Shown here: in pieces, positions 26,035-34,575 of the stretch
Layout of the letters: each line of letters opens with the position of its first letter
Position numbering within the stretch: position 1 is the stretch's first letter
Source of the DNA: an uncultured Bacillota bacterium
GTDB taxonomy: Bacteria; Bacillota_I; Bacilli_A; RF39; UBA660
Reading direction: 5' to 3'
NCBI GenBank assembly: GCA_900317975.1
Contig: ONIZ01000028.1
Location: forward strand, 1 to 34,586
DNA length: 34,586 nucleotides
The notes under the pieces: model-generated
The model's input: the letters and a program-made list of their open reading frames with translations, nothing else
What the model was told of the DNA's origin: nothing
Database searches by the model: none
Program-made: the position numbers and the translations under genes

Positions 26035-26063
26035 AATATATACTAATTTTATAAAAAAATCAA
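26035..26063 (-). promoter_or_regulatory. promoter of the Ile-Asn-Glu tRNA cluster
   Basis: Minus strand TTGATT (26063-26058), a 17-base spacer, then TATATT (26040-26035), 16 bases upstream of tRNA-Ile. A second candidate, TTGACT near 26116 with TATTCT, lies further up. The rest of the gap to the ATPase gene holds only AT-rich sequence. Confidence 0.6.
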
Positions 26064-26134
26064 GTATAAATTTCAAAAGCAATATTAGAATACAATATAA
26101 TTGGAACATTAGTCAAGAAAAATTGATTAATTTT

Positions 26135-28423
26135 TTAAAAAATTTTCTTAGTTAACGAATCAATATTATCTTTTAAATAATTAATAATATATAAACAAAC
26201 AAAGCCACATATTATAAAAATTAAAATCATCTTTCCACTAAAACTACTAAATCCAAATAAATCATTTAGTAAAACAAATAAAGTTATATAAGAAACAAAC
26301 ATTAAACTAAATAATACTTTATGTAATAAATTAAAAGGTATACATACTTTGTATAATAAAATGAAACAATTAAATGTAGTAACAACAGCAGTCAAAGTAG
26401 AAACTTGTACTCTAGCTAAATCAAATACATTTCCAAATAGATTAACAAGTAATACTCCTACTATAATACTTATAGAGAAAGGTACTGCTTTTACTAAAAC
26501 ATTATGTAAAAACTTACCCTTGATTATATTATGATTAGGTTCTAATCCTAATATAACAGAAGGAATACCTACAGTTAAAACACTAGTTAATGTCAATTGT
26601 ATAGGTATAAAAGGATAAGGTGAATTTAAAAATATAAATATAAATGATAATACAGAAGCATATATAGTTTTAACTAAGAATAAACTAGCACTTCTTTGGA
26701 TATTATTTACACTTCTTCTACCCTCATCAACTATATAAGGCATAGAAGCAAAGTTTGAATCTAATAATACTAATTGACTTACATTTTTAGCAGCATCTGT
26801 TCCACTAGCCATTGCTACACTACAATCAGCTTCTTTTAAAGCAAGAACATCATTTACTCCATCGCCTGTCATCGCAACACTATGACCATGTCTTTGTAAA
26901 GCTAAAATAAATTTTCTTTTTTGTTCAGGACTAACTCTACCAAAAACATCATAGTTTTCAATATTTTCAAATATTTCTTCATCAGTAGTTAATTCTCTAG
27001 CATCAATCATTTTACTATTTTTATCAAGTCCAGCTTTTAAAGCAATATTATAAACAGTATTAGGATTATCTCCAGATATTATTTTTACTTTAACACCCTG
27101 AGATTTAAAGAAATCTAGAGTAGCTTTAGCTTCTTTTCTAACAATATCTTGTAATAATAACAACGAAATGATCTTATCATCTTTTACTAAAGCAATAACT
27201 CTATAATCTTTAATATATTTATCTAATTCTTTTTTATATTTTTTTATCTTATCTCCAAGTATAAATTCAGGAGCCCCTACTAAGAATTTACCATTTTTAA
27301 ATTCACAACCAGAATATTTTTTTGCACTACTAAAAGGTATTTTCTTTTTTAATTTGAAATTATTCTTCTTACCAAATTTATTATTTAATGCAATTCCTGT
27401 AGGATTATTCTCATTTAATTGATAATTTATATTAGCAAGTATCTCATTACTATCAAATTCTTTATCTAAATCAACCACATCCACTACTTCCATAATTCCT
27501 TCAGTAATAGTTCCAGTCTTATCCAAGCAAATTGTATCTACTCTAGCTAATGCTTCAATGCAATATAAATCTTGTACAAGTACTTTTCTTTGAGCTAATC
27601 TAATTACTCCTACAGCTAAAACTGTACTTGTCAAAAGTACTAATCCTTCTGGAATCATACCTATTAATGCTGCAACTGTATTTAAAATTGCTTCATTAGT
27701 TGTATTTCCAGGTAAACTTAATTGTTTAAAATATAAAAGTATTCCTAAAGGAATAATCAAAAATGATACAGTAGTAATAATCTTATTTAAACTTCTCATA
27801 ATTTCACTACTATTATTTTTAATCTTCTTAGTATTAGCACTTATCTTAGCAGTATAATTATCCATACCTACATGTTCTACTCTAGCATAACAATTACCAC
27901 TAACTATAAAAGAACCAGATAGAAGCATATCACCCTTTTTCTTATAAACAGTATCTGCTTCTCCAGTAATAAAGCTTTCATTAACTTCAACTTCACCATC
28001 TAAAATAATAGAATCTACAACTATTTGATTACCCAATTCTAATTTAATAACATCATCAAGTACAATACTATTAATAGATAGTTTTTCTTCTTTTCCATCA
28101 CGAATAGTACATACTTTACTCTCATTTACTACTTGTAATTTATCAAGCACTTTTTTACTTCGAAGTTCTTGAAAAATAGAAATGATAGTATTACAAATAA
28201 TACCACCCATAAAAAGTAAATTCTTAAAACTACCAGTAGTAAGAACCATGCATGCTAAAAAAAAGTTTACAATATTAAATATAGTAAAAACATTATCTTT
28301 AATAATATCTTTCGTAGGTTTAGTAGTAACAGTAGTATCAATATTATATAAATTATCTTTAAACCTTGAATCTACTTGTTTTTTAGTTAAACCATTATTT
28401 ATATCAGGCTTGAATCTTTCCAT
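26135..28423 (-). CDS. P-type cation-transporting ATPase (CtpE-like)
   Basis: 762 aa membrane pump. The actuator motif TGEAD and the phosphorylation site DKTGT (D301) are present, as are the hinge motif GDGVNDVLALKEAD and the membrane motif IPEGLVLLTS of helix 4. About ten membrane segments are seen: pairs near 45-85, two near 220-275, and six at the C-terminus. Soft-metal binding domains and CPC motifs are absent, so it is a P2/Ca-Mg-like pump rather than a copper or zinc exporter. The PEGL motif and short N-terminus resemble mycobacterial CtpE, linked to calcium. The ion is not certain. The start is taken at ATG 28423 after AGGTG; a pair of ATGs at 28441-28436 lacks a ribosome site. Confidence 0.9.
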   Translation of the reverse strand: MERFKPDINNGLTKKQVDSRFKDNLYNIDTTVTTKPTKDIIKDNVFTIFNIVNFFLACMVLTTGSFKNLLFMGGIICNTIISIFQELRSKKVLDKLQVVNESKVCTIRDGKEEKLSINSIVLDDVIKLELGNQIVVDSIILDGEVEVNESFITGEADTVYKKKGDMLLSGSFIVSGNCYARVEHVGMDNYTAKISANTKKIKNNSSEIMRSLNKIITTVSFLIIPLGILLYFKQLSLPGNTTNEAILNTVAALIGMIPEGLVLLTSTVLAVGVIRLAQRKVLVQDLYCIEALARVDTICLDKTGTITEGIMEVVDVVDLDKEFDSNEILANINYQLNENNPTGIALNNKFGKKNNFKLKKKIPFSSAKKYSGCEFKNGKFLVGAPEFILGDKIKKYKKELDKYIKDYRVIALVKDDKIISLLLLQDIVRKEAKATLDFFKSQGVKVKIISGDNPNTVYNIALKAGLDKNSKMIDARELTTDEEIFENIENYDVFGRVSPEQKRKFILALQRHGHSVAMTGDGVNDVLALKEADCSVAMASGTDAAKNVSQLVLLDSNFASMPYIVDEGRRSVNNIQRSASLFLVKTIYASVLSFIFIFLNSPYPFIPIQLTLTSVLTVGIPSVILGLEPNHNIIKGKFLHNVLVKAVPFSISIIVGVLLVNLFGNVFDLARVQVSTLTAVVTTFNCFILLYKVCIPFNLLHKVLFSLMFVSYITLFVLLNDLFGFSSFSGKMILIFIICGFVCLYIINYLKDNIDSLTKKIF

Positions 28424-28484
28424 AATAACACCTACCATCATTTTATCACAATTTAAATAAAAATAATTTTTTTATTAAAAAGAC

Positions 28485-28513
28485 TTGTAAAGTATTAATT
28501 TTTATTATAAAAT
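28485..28513 (+). promoter_or_regulatory. promoter of tRNA-Lys
   Basis: TTGTAA (28485-28490), a 17-base spacer, then TAAAAT (28508-28513), 19 bases upstream of the tRNA. TATAAA, two bases earlier with a 15-base spacer, is the alternative -10. Confidence 0.65.
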
Positions 28514-28532
28514 ATCAATGTTGAAACGAAAT

Positions 28533-28608
28533 GTCTCCTTAGCTCAGCTGGTAGAGCAACTGACTCTTAATCAGTGGGTCTACGGTTCGATCCCGTAAGG
28601 GGACACCA
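28533..28608 (+). tRNA. tRNA-Lys (CUU anticodon)
   Basis: 76 bases with encoded CCA. The acceptor GTCTCCT pairs with AGGGGAC, discriminator A. The D arm is TAGCTCAGCTGGTAGAGCA. The anticodon stem ACTGA/TCAGT encloses CTCTTAA, giving CUU, reading AAG. It is the only plus-strand tRNA in the window. Confidence 0.95.
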
Positions 28609-28618
28609 GAAAGAAAAC

Positions 28619-28647
28619 AAGCACTTCAAATTGAAGTGCTTTTTTTG
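28619..28647 (+). terminator. terminator of tRNA-Lys, also facing ddl
   Basis: AGCACTTCAAATTGAAGTGCT forms an 8-9-bp stem followed by TTTTTTT on the plus strand. It lies between convergent tRNA-Lys and ddl and may work weakly in the other direction too. Confidence 0.87.
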
Positions 28648-28656
28648 TTTATACTT

Positions 28657-29919
28657 TTACCTTTTAATATTTTTAACTCCTTTAGTACCTTTAACTCCTT
28701 TAACACCGTTACTAGTATAACCAGCTAAGATATTAGTATCAAATGAGTGAGTCTTAGAAGATCTCTTCTTATGTTCTTTAATACCTAGAGTAATCATATC
28801 ATTCAATAAGTCTGTGAAATCTACCCCTTTAGCTTCCCATAGATAATAAGCTAAGTTTCCAGGAATAGAATTAATTTCATTAACATATACTTTATTATTT
28901 TTATCATCGATTAAGAAGTCTATTCTACATGTTCCTGAGCTTCCTAAAGCTTTAAAACATCTAACAGCAATATCTTCTACTTCGCTTCTAACTTTAGAAT
29001 CTAATTTAGCAGGAATTCTAGATGAAGCAGGCATTCCAGCTTTATATCCACCTTTAGAAGCTTTAACTCCACCAAATCCAGCTTTAATTCCAAATTTCTT
29101 AGCACCATGAGAAATAGTTCCATCACCAATATATTTATCTTTATAAGTTAAGAATTTATTATGTGAACTAACTTCTTCAATCTCACTAGTCTTTTGATTT
29201 TCATGATTACCATGAACACTAATATTAACTTCTCTTAAATTTTGAATCATTTCTTCAACTAATAATTTTTCATCATATAAACTAGCTTCAGTTATAGCAT
29301 CAATTAATTCTTTTTCATTTGAAGCAACACCAATTCCTACACTACTACCTGTAGTTGCAGGTTTAACAATAACTGGATATCCAATAGATTTAACTTTCTT
29401 AATAATTTCATCTTGATCTTTCTTAAAATCATTATCATAGAACCATATAAATTTAGACATAGGTATTTTTTCATTTGCCCATATTTGTTTCATAAATACT
29501 TTATCTTGTCCAACAGCACTTGCATAAACATTAGGTCCAACATAAGGAATACCTATAGTTTGTAAATATCCTTGTAATGCTCCATCCTCAACATTAGTAC
29601 CATGTACTATAGGAAATGCAACATCTATTTCATTAACTACTTTACCAAATAATGAATGTTTCTTCTTTAATACAAACCTTCCATTATCACGATATAAAAC
29701 TACATTAGAAGCATATCTTTTTAAAAGATCCATATCTTTAAATGTTTCTATATCTTTTAACATTTCTCCAGTATACCATTCTCCATCTTTAGTAATATAG
29801 ATAGGTACAACATCATATTTTTCTTGATCTATCTTAAACATAGCTGTTATAGCAGAAATAATACTTACTTCATGTTCAACAGTTTCTCCACCAAAAATTA
29901 CACCAACTCTTATTTTCAT
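28657..29919 (-). CDS. ddl: D-alanine--D-alanine ligase with a Gly/Lys-rich insertion and tail
   Basis: 420 aa against about 350-360 for the family. It joins two D-Ala using ATP for peptidoglycan. The ATP-grasp features are complete: FGGETVEHEVSIISA (residues 9-23, with the substrate-binding Glu), VKPATTGSSVGI (186-197), TYKDKY with the Tyr of D-Ala ligases rather than the VanA type, and NEINSIPG (347-354) with metal ligands. Two additions are unusual. A Gly/Lys-rich segment at 264-296 lies in the loop just before ASSRIPA, near the active site. A basic tail at 386-420 contains the short repeats GVKGVKGTKGVK. It follows murF by 11 bases with an AGGAGG ribosome site, forming a wall-precursor operon. 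Confidence 0.95.
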   Translation of the reverse strand: MKIRVGVIFGGETVEHEVSIISAITAMFKIDQEKYDVVPIYITKDGEWYTGEMLKDIETFKDMDLLKRYASNVVLYRDNGRFVLKKKHSLFGKVVNEIDVAFPIVHGTNVEDGALQGYLQTIGIPYVGPNVYASAVGQDKVFMKQIWANEKIPMSKFIWFYDNDFKKDQDEIIKKVKSIGYPVIVKPATTGSSVGIGVASNEKELIDAITEASLYDEKLLVEEMIQNLREVNISVHGNHENQKTSEIEEVSSHNKFLTYKDKYIGDGTISHGAKKFGIKAGFGGVKASKGGYKAGMPASSRIPAKLDSKVRSEVEDIAVRCFKALGSSGTCRIDFLIDDKNNKVYVNEINSIPGNLAYYLWEAKGVDFTDLLNDMITLGIKEHKKRSSKTHSFDTNILAGYTSNGVKGVKGTKGVKNIKR

Positions 29920-29930
29920 AATATCCTCCT

Positions 29931-31550
29931 CTATTCATTGTATGTATCAGGTAAATCATTTTCAAATAAAGCATAAACATCTTTATCACCAACTAAACTA
30001 GATACAAAAGAATAAGCCTTTCTAACATCATTTAAAACCATTATTTTATCTTTGTCAAACCCCTTTTCAATTAAACCTTCATAAATAGTTTTAGTTTTCT
30101 TTTCACCAACAAGAACTACGTAATCAGCTACATCAGCTATTTGCTTACCAAATTCCTTGTTTAGTTCATCTTCTTTTTCCCCTAATTCAATCATACCAGG
30201 AGTAACAACTACTTTCAATCCGTCCATCATATCAAGTACTTCTAAAGCAGATTTAGCCCCTACAGGATTAGAATTATAAGCATCATCTATTTGATAGAAA
30301 TTACCTATCTTTTTAAGTTCTAATCTATGTTCAACAGCTCTAACCCCACGAACACTAGATTGTAAATCACTAATCTCTATTCCAAATTCTCTACCTAATG
30401 CAATACCAGCAAGTATATTATATACATTATGTTTACCAAGTAATTTAGTTTCAAAATGATATTTATTATCATCACCCCTAAATACTACATCAAATGAAGT
30501 ACCCTTATTAGAGCATTTAATATTTAGAGCACGACAATCTACATCTTCATTATCAATACCTATCCAAATAATCTTAACATTGTTTTTTAACTTATAATTA
30601 ATTTGTAAAGGATCATCTCCATTAAGTACACCAATACCATCACTAGGTAAATTTTCAATAAGTTCAAACTTACCCTTTTGAATATTTTCTTGTGAACCAA
30701 AAGTCATTAAATGAGCATTACCTATTCTAGTTAAAATACCATATTTAGGATGAACGAAATCACATAATTCTTTGATTTCACCCATTTTATAGGCACCCAT
30801 CTCAGCAATAAATATTTCACAAAATTTATCTAAATTATTATTAATACAAGTCATTATTCCTTTAGGAGTATTTAAATTCTTAGGAGTAGGAAAAGTATTA
30901 TATTTAACATTTAAAATATCACTAAGAATATTTTTACTACTAGTCTTACCATAACTACCAGTAATACCTACTACTTTTAATCCATTTATACTTCTTAATT
31001 TAGCAATAGCTTGTCTTTTAAATTTTAAGATTATTAATGCTTCAACTGGCTTATTAATAATATTAGCAATCAATATAACAAAAGTATTTAAATATACCAT
31101 TAAACTATAAATAAATAATAATAACCAAACAATTCTATAATTACCAATATTTATATACATAAATGCAATAACAACAATATGTAAAACACTAATAGTAAAT
31201 ATTAATCTTTTAACTCTAGCAGTAATTACCAAAGGTTTTTTTTGCTGATCATTTTTAATTCTATTACGTAGAATTAATCCTTCTAAAATACAAATAATAC
31301 TCATAACAATAATAAATACTATACTGAAAGAATTAATATCATATGTAATTAAGAATCCAATTAAAGCTATAAATACTAAGAATATATCTATATCAAAAAA
31401 TAATTTAAAATTATTAAATACCCATTTTAAATATCTATTATTTTCATTATATAGATTTTGTTGAAGCATATGTAAGTTCCTTTTATTTTTATATTTTAGT
31501 ATTACTAAAGAACAAATAATAAAAATTGTAATAAATAATATATAATTCAT
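29931..31550 (-). CDS. murF: MurF-type D-Ala-D-Ala-adding ligase with N-terminal membrane domain
   Basis: 539 aa. Residues 1-170 hold about five membrane segments (3-19, 56-70, 76-96, 115-134, 141-165). Residues 190-539 form a Mur ligase: the ATP loop GITGSYGKTS (195-204), IAEMGAYKMGEI, and the NAHL motif in GNAHLMTFGS. DDAYNSNP in the C-terminal domain and the closing FENDLPDTYNE are MurF-specific. It adds D-Ala-D-Ala to UDP-MurNAc-tripeptide, using the product of the ddl gene just downstream. Most MurF proteins are soluble and about 450 aa, so the added domain would hold the enzyme at the membrane. GGAGGT precedes ATG 31550 and overlaps the stop of the hydrolase gene. Confidence 0.92.
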   Translation of the reverse strand: MNYILFITIFIICSLVILKYKNKRNLHMLQQNLYNENNRYLKWVFNNFKLFFDIDIFLVFIALIGFLITYDINSFSIVFIIVMSIICILEGLILRNRIKNDQQKKPLVITARVKRLIFTISVLHIVVIAFMYINIGNYRIVWLLLFIYSLMVYLNTFVILIANIINKPVEALIILKFKRQAIAKLRSINGLKVVGITGSYGKTSSKNILSDILNVKYNTFPTPKNLNTPKGIMTCINNNLDKFCEIFIAEMGAYKMGEIKELCDFVHPKYGILTRIGNAHLMTFGSQENIQKGKFELIENLPSDGIGVLNGDDPLQINYKLKNNVKIIWIGIDNEDVDCRALNIKCSNKGTSFDVVFRGDDNKYHFETKLLGKHNVYNILAGIALGREFGIEISDLQSSVRGVRAVEHRLELKKIGNFYQIDDAYNSNPVGAKSALEVLDMMDGLKVVVTPGMIELGEKEDELNKEFGKQIADVADYVVLVGEKKTKTIYEGLIEKGFDKDKIMVLNDVRKAYSFVSSLVGDKDVYALFENDLPDTYNE

Positions 31551-31559
31551 AACTACCTC

Positions 31560-32279
31560 CTAAAAGAAATTATATAAAATATTTGTAACTTGATCTAAGT
31601 TTTCTATATAAGCATAATGAGTTCCAGAAAGTTCAATTAAAGCCCCATCACTAAGTAATTTTTCTAATTCCCTAGCATCTTCTATAGGTGCTTCTGTATC
31701 ATTAGTTCCCCATATAAGTAATGTAGGACATTTAATCTTTTTAGCATCTTCTGATAAATCTTCATTAACTGTATTAACTAAAACTTGTCTCATAATAGGA
31801 CTAGCAGCTTTATAATCTCTACTACCTATATATTTTTTCATATATTCACCGATACCATTCATACCAGGCAAAGTCTTAGCCCATTTTAAAAATTTAGTCT
31901 TAGCATCTAATTCTTTATTTTTACGAATACAAGGCGCTCCAAATAAAACAAGTTTACTAACATCATATAAAGAAGCATATTTAATCGCAACTCTCCCACC
32001 AAAAGAATGACCTATTAAAATAGGATTATCTATTTTTAATTTAACTATTAGATCATGAACTAATTCACAATAATCAGAAATGAACCATGCAGATGAAGGT
32101 TCAGGAGATTCACCATATCCAGGAAAATCTAAGATAGTAATTCGGTAATCTTCACAAAATCTATCTCCTAGAAATTTCATCATTTCTATATTTTGTCCCC
32201 ATCCATGAAGAAGCACAATATCCTTACCTTCTCCATATTGAACATAATTTATATCTAAATCTTTTAATTTAATTTTCAT
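31560..32279 (-). CDS. alpha/beta-fold hydrolase
   Basis: 239 aa. The oxyanion region LLHGWGQ (23-29), the nucleophile elbow GHSFGG (Ser92), the acid in WGTNDTEAP (near 194) and the His in GTHYAY (near 221) form a full triad. It has no signal peptide and is probably cytoplasmic. The substrate is unknown; esterases, lipases and C-C hydrolases share this layout. It is first in the operon with murF and ddl, and GAGG precedes ATG 32279. Co-transcription with wall-precursor genes suggests, but does not show, a role in envelope metabolism. Confidence 0.9.
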   Translation of the reverse strand: MKIKLKDLDINYVQYGEGKDIVLLHGWGQNIEMMKFLGDRFCEDYRITILDFPGYGESPEPSSAWFISDYCELVHDLIVKLKIDNPILIGHSFGGRVAIKYASLYDVSKLVLFGAPCIRKNKELDAKTKFLKWAKTLPGMNGIGEYMKKYIGSRDYKAASPIMRQVLVNTVNEDLSEDAKKIKCPTLLIWGTNDTEAPIEDARELEKLLSDGALIELSGTHYAYIENLDQVTNILYNFF

Positions 32280-32296
32280 AAAATAACCTCAAAATA

Positions 32297-32302
32297 ATTA
32301 TA
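32297..32302 (-). promoter_or_regulatory. extended -10 promoter of the hydrolase-murF-ddl operon
   Basis: Minus strand TGTTATAAT (TATAAT at 32302-32297), 9 bases before the GAGG ribosome site. The -35 region is not clear. Transcripts would have a very short leader. Confidence 0.55.
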
Positions 32303-32339
32303 ACATATTTACAAATTATTAAAATAATTGAAATAAAAT

Positions 32340-32369
32340 TTGTAAAATTGTATACATATAATATATAAT
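32340..32369 (+). promoter_or_regulatory. promoter of the HExxH protein gene
   Basis: TTGTAA (32340-32345), an 18-base spacer, then TATAAT (32364-32369). AAGGTG lies 5 bases before the ATG at 32388. Confidence 0.62.
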
Positions 32370-32387
32370 AGTAATTAAGGTGATAGT

Positions 32388-33893
32388 ATGTTTAATTTAG
32401 ATGAAAAAAGACAATATATAATAGAATCTTATATTAATGTATTTGGTGAAAAATATAGAGATGTAATAACTGAAAGATTAGGAAATGCTAATATAATATA
32501 TTACTTAACAGAAGATAATTGGAGTAGTTATATTAGAGGTTTAATAACTATCAAAGAACAAGAATTAACTATTAAATATTATCAAAGTATAGGAAATCAT
32601 TCCCTAGATAAATACTCTGTAAAGAATTATATTGAAGGAACTACTGCGGATGAAGATGGAATTATATGGGAATTCTATGATGACATACAAAATATGCCTC
32701 CTATACCATATGAGGTCAAAACTGAAATAGATCGTATTCTAAGTGAATATGAAGAACAATTACAATCATCTAAAACATATGTAACTGACAATAAAGACCT
32801 ACTAGCAAAATATAATGAAGCCTTTACAAAAAAAATGAGAGAAGTATTAAAACTAAATCTTCCAGAAAATTTTGGTGATATCAGAGATATCGATATGATT
32901 AATGCTTTCTCAGAACATAGTAAAGATATAGTACAAGATAGTATTTTTGGACAAAGTACAATGGAAGATGTAGTTTTAACAAACAAGTTAAAATATTTCC
33001 AAAAATTAAGAATGATCAAACAAAATGTAGATGTAACAACACTTAAAGCATCAAAAAAACAAGCATTACTTGACAGATTAATGGAAGATAGAGCAATAAG
33101 AGCACTAATTCCAACAGAAGATCAAATCAAAAAAATCCAAGTATTACAATATGGATATTTAACTGACTATAATTATGAAAGTCTAATAAATAGAGATGAT
33201 ATTAAAAATAATAGTGAATTATTACAAATAATAGAAGATAATAAAGATAAAGTATCTGGAGCAATAGCCGGCAATAGAATATGTGAATTAATAGGTAGAG
33301 ATAATAAAAAAGTAGTACTATTTACCCTATTAAGAAATGCTTATGGTGAAAACACTCATAATTACCTTCATGAATTAGCTCATATAGCAACTACAAACGA
33401 AGAAGGTATTGTTGGTATAGAAAATACAGATACAATTACTAATAAAGTTGAATCAAAAGATAATCCTGGAAAAAGAAAATATGAAATATTCAATGAAATA
33501 TTAATAGATTACTATTCTGAAAAAGCAATGCAAGATTTAGTAGATAGTAATATATTCTTAATAGAAGATAAAGATACTACATATGTTCATGATCAACATC
33601 ATAACACTTCATTGGAATTAAGAAGTTTAGTCCTACCACTAATATCAATATGTGACAGTGAAATAAAAGAAGCGTTAATAACTGGTAATCAAGAACCAAT
33701 TAGAAATGCTATAGGAACTGAAAATTTTGAAAGAATAAATGATTTAATAAATAAGACATATTACAATCAATATAGATTAGATATAGATGATGAAACATTT
33801 GATAACAATAAAGCAGAAGGTCTTCTAGAACAAGCAGTCATCTATAATGATATTACAGAATATAGAAATAAAAAAAATCCTACAACTAAATAG
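32388..33893 (+). CDS. putative zinc metallopeptidase (HExxH), uncharacterised
   Basis: 501 aa, no signal peptide and no membrane segment, so probably cytoplasmic. The HELAH motif at 328-332, within NYLHELAHIATT, matches the HExxH zinc site. About 38 residues later FNEILIDYYSEKA (E370, D374) gives a Glu on a helix, as the third ligand in gluzincin peptidases. The N-terminal 290 residues are helical and charged and not recognised. I cannot name the family; the motif alone is short, but its helical context (Tyr-Leu before, Ala-His-Ile after) is typical of true sites. It is a single plus-strand gene with its own promoter and terminator between two minus-strand units. Confidence 0.72.
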   Translation: MFNLDEKRQYIIESYINVFGEKYRDVITERLGNANIIYYLTEDNWSSYIRGLITIKEQELTIKYYQSIGNHSLDKYSVKNYIEGTTADEDGIIWEFYDDIQNMPPIPYEVKTEIDRILSEYEEQLQSSKTYVTDNKDLLAKYNEAFTKKMREVLKLNLPENFGDIRDIDMINAFSEHSKDIVQDSIFGQSTMEDVVLTNKLKYFQKLRMIKQNVDVTTLKASKKQALLDRLMEDRAIRALIPTEDQIKKIQVLQYGYLTDYNYESLINRDDIKNNSELLQIIEDNKDKVSGAIAGNRICELIGRDNKKVVLFTLLRNAYGENTHNYLHELAHIATTNEEGIVGIENTDTITNKVESKDNPGKRKYEIFNEILIDYYSEKAMQDLVDSNIFLIEDKDTTYVHDQHHNTSLELRSLVLPLISICDSEIKEALITGNQEPIRNAIGTENFERINDLINKTYYNQYRLDIDDETFDNNKAEGLLEQAVIYNDITEYRNKKNPTTK

Positions 33894-33903
33894 GATTTTT
33901 TAT
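33871..33903. terminator. bidirectional terminator between convergent genes
   Basis: AAATCCTA and TAGGATTT form an 8-bp stem. T runs follow on the plus strand (TTTTTTATTTT) and A runs precede it, giving a T tract on the minus strand. The stop codon of the HExxH gene is in the right arm. Confidence 0.82.
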
Positions 33904-34511
33904 TTTAATAAAATATTAACTTCAATATCATCAGCTACTAATTTAGAAAAATCATCACCAAAAGACTTATCTCCTACTATAGATCCATAATGTATAGGAA
34001 ATACTTTTTTAGGATGAATTAAATTAGTAAGAATACTTGCCTCAGTATAATCCATAGTATAATAGCCACCTATAGGTATAAATAAATAATCACATTTAAC
34101 TTCTCTAGCTTCATCTATAGAATCAGTATCACCCATAACATAATAAATATTATTATTATAATTAAGAACATAACCAACCCATTCATATTCCCTCTTATGA
34201 AAAGATTTATTAATATTATATGCAGGAACAGTTAGAAAACTAATTCCTAACAAATCATATTTATTATTAGGTTTAACTATTAATATTTTATCTTCAGAAA
34301 AATCTAATACATCTAAAATATCTTTATCATCAGGAACAACAATATATGTATCATCATTTTTAATATTATTAATAGAATTAATATCAAAATGATCATAATG
34401 AGAATGAGTAATAAAAATAATCTTAGCATCATGCTTTTCTTCCTTAATCAAATAAGGATCAAAATAAATATTATCAATTTTTATACTACTTTGAGTATTT
34501 ATCTCTATCAT
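33900..34511 (-). CDS. metallo-beta-lactamase-fold hydrolase (UPF0173/UlaG-like)
   Basis: 203 aa. The metal-binding motif THSHYDHFD (H36, H38, D40, H41), VMGDTDS (later Asp ligand) and PIHYGS (His ligand) make up a full MBL site. The compact length without a C-terminal extension fits the UPF0173 and UlaG-like branch, which includes lactonases and phosphoesterases; the substrate is unknown. The frame is open to 34553, adding 14 residues, but AGGTG before ATG 34511 marks the start. It faces the HExxH gene and shares the terminator with it. Confidence 0.87.
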   Translation of the reverse strand: MIEINTQSSIKIDNIYFDPYLIKEEKHDAKIIFITHSHYDHFDINSINNIKNDDTYIVVPDDKDILDVLDFSEDKILIVKPNNKYDLLGISFLTVPAYNINKSFHKREYEWVGYVLNYNNNIYYVMGDTDSIDEAREVKCDYLFIPIGGYYTMDYTEASILTNLIHPKKVFPIHYGSIVGDKSFGDDFSKLVADDIEVNILLK

Positions 34512-34547
34512 ATAATCACCTAAATAAATAATAACATAATTTACTAC

Positions 34548-34575
34548 TTGCAAAAAGATAAAGTTATGTTATAAT
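34548..34575 (+). promoter_or_regulatory. divergent promoter reading out of the window
   Basis: TTGCAA (34548-34553), a 16-base spacer, then TATAAT (34570-34575) preceded by TGT, an extended -10. It points to a plus-strand gene beyond the right edge. A weaker minus-strand extended -10 (TGTTATTAT near 34533) for the MBL gene lies on the other side. Confidence 0.68.

Noticed and set aside
26104..26150. AT-only inverted repeat after the P-type ATPase gene as terminator
   Set aside because: The palindrome AATTTTTTAAAAAATT would make a very weak stem with no GC pairs, so a terminator is not supported.
26349..26534. Plus-strand frames inside the P-type ATPase gene (also 28182-28460)
   Set aside because: They are antisense to conserved pump motifs and have no translation signals.
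28657..29919. Vancomycin-resistance type D-Ala-D-Lac ligase
   Set aside because: The substrate-loop Tyr of D-Ala-D-Ala ligases is present (TYKDKY), and there are no vanH or vanX genes nearby.
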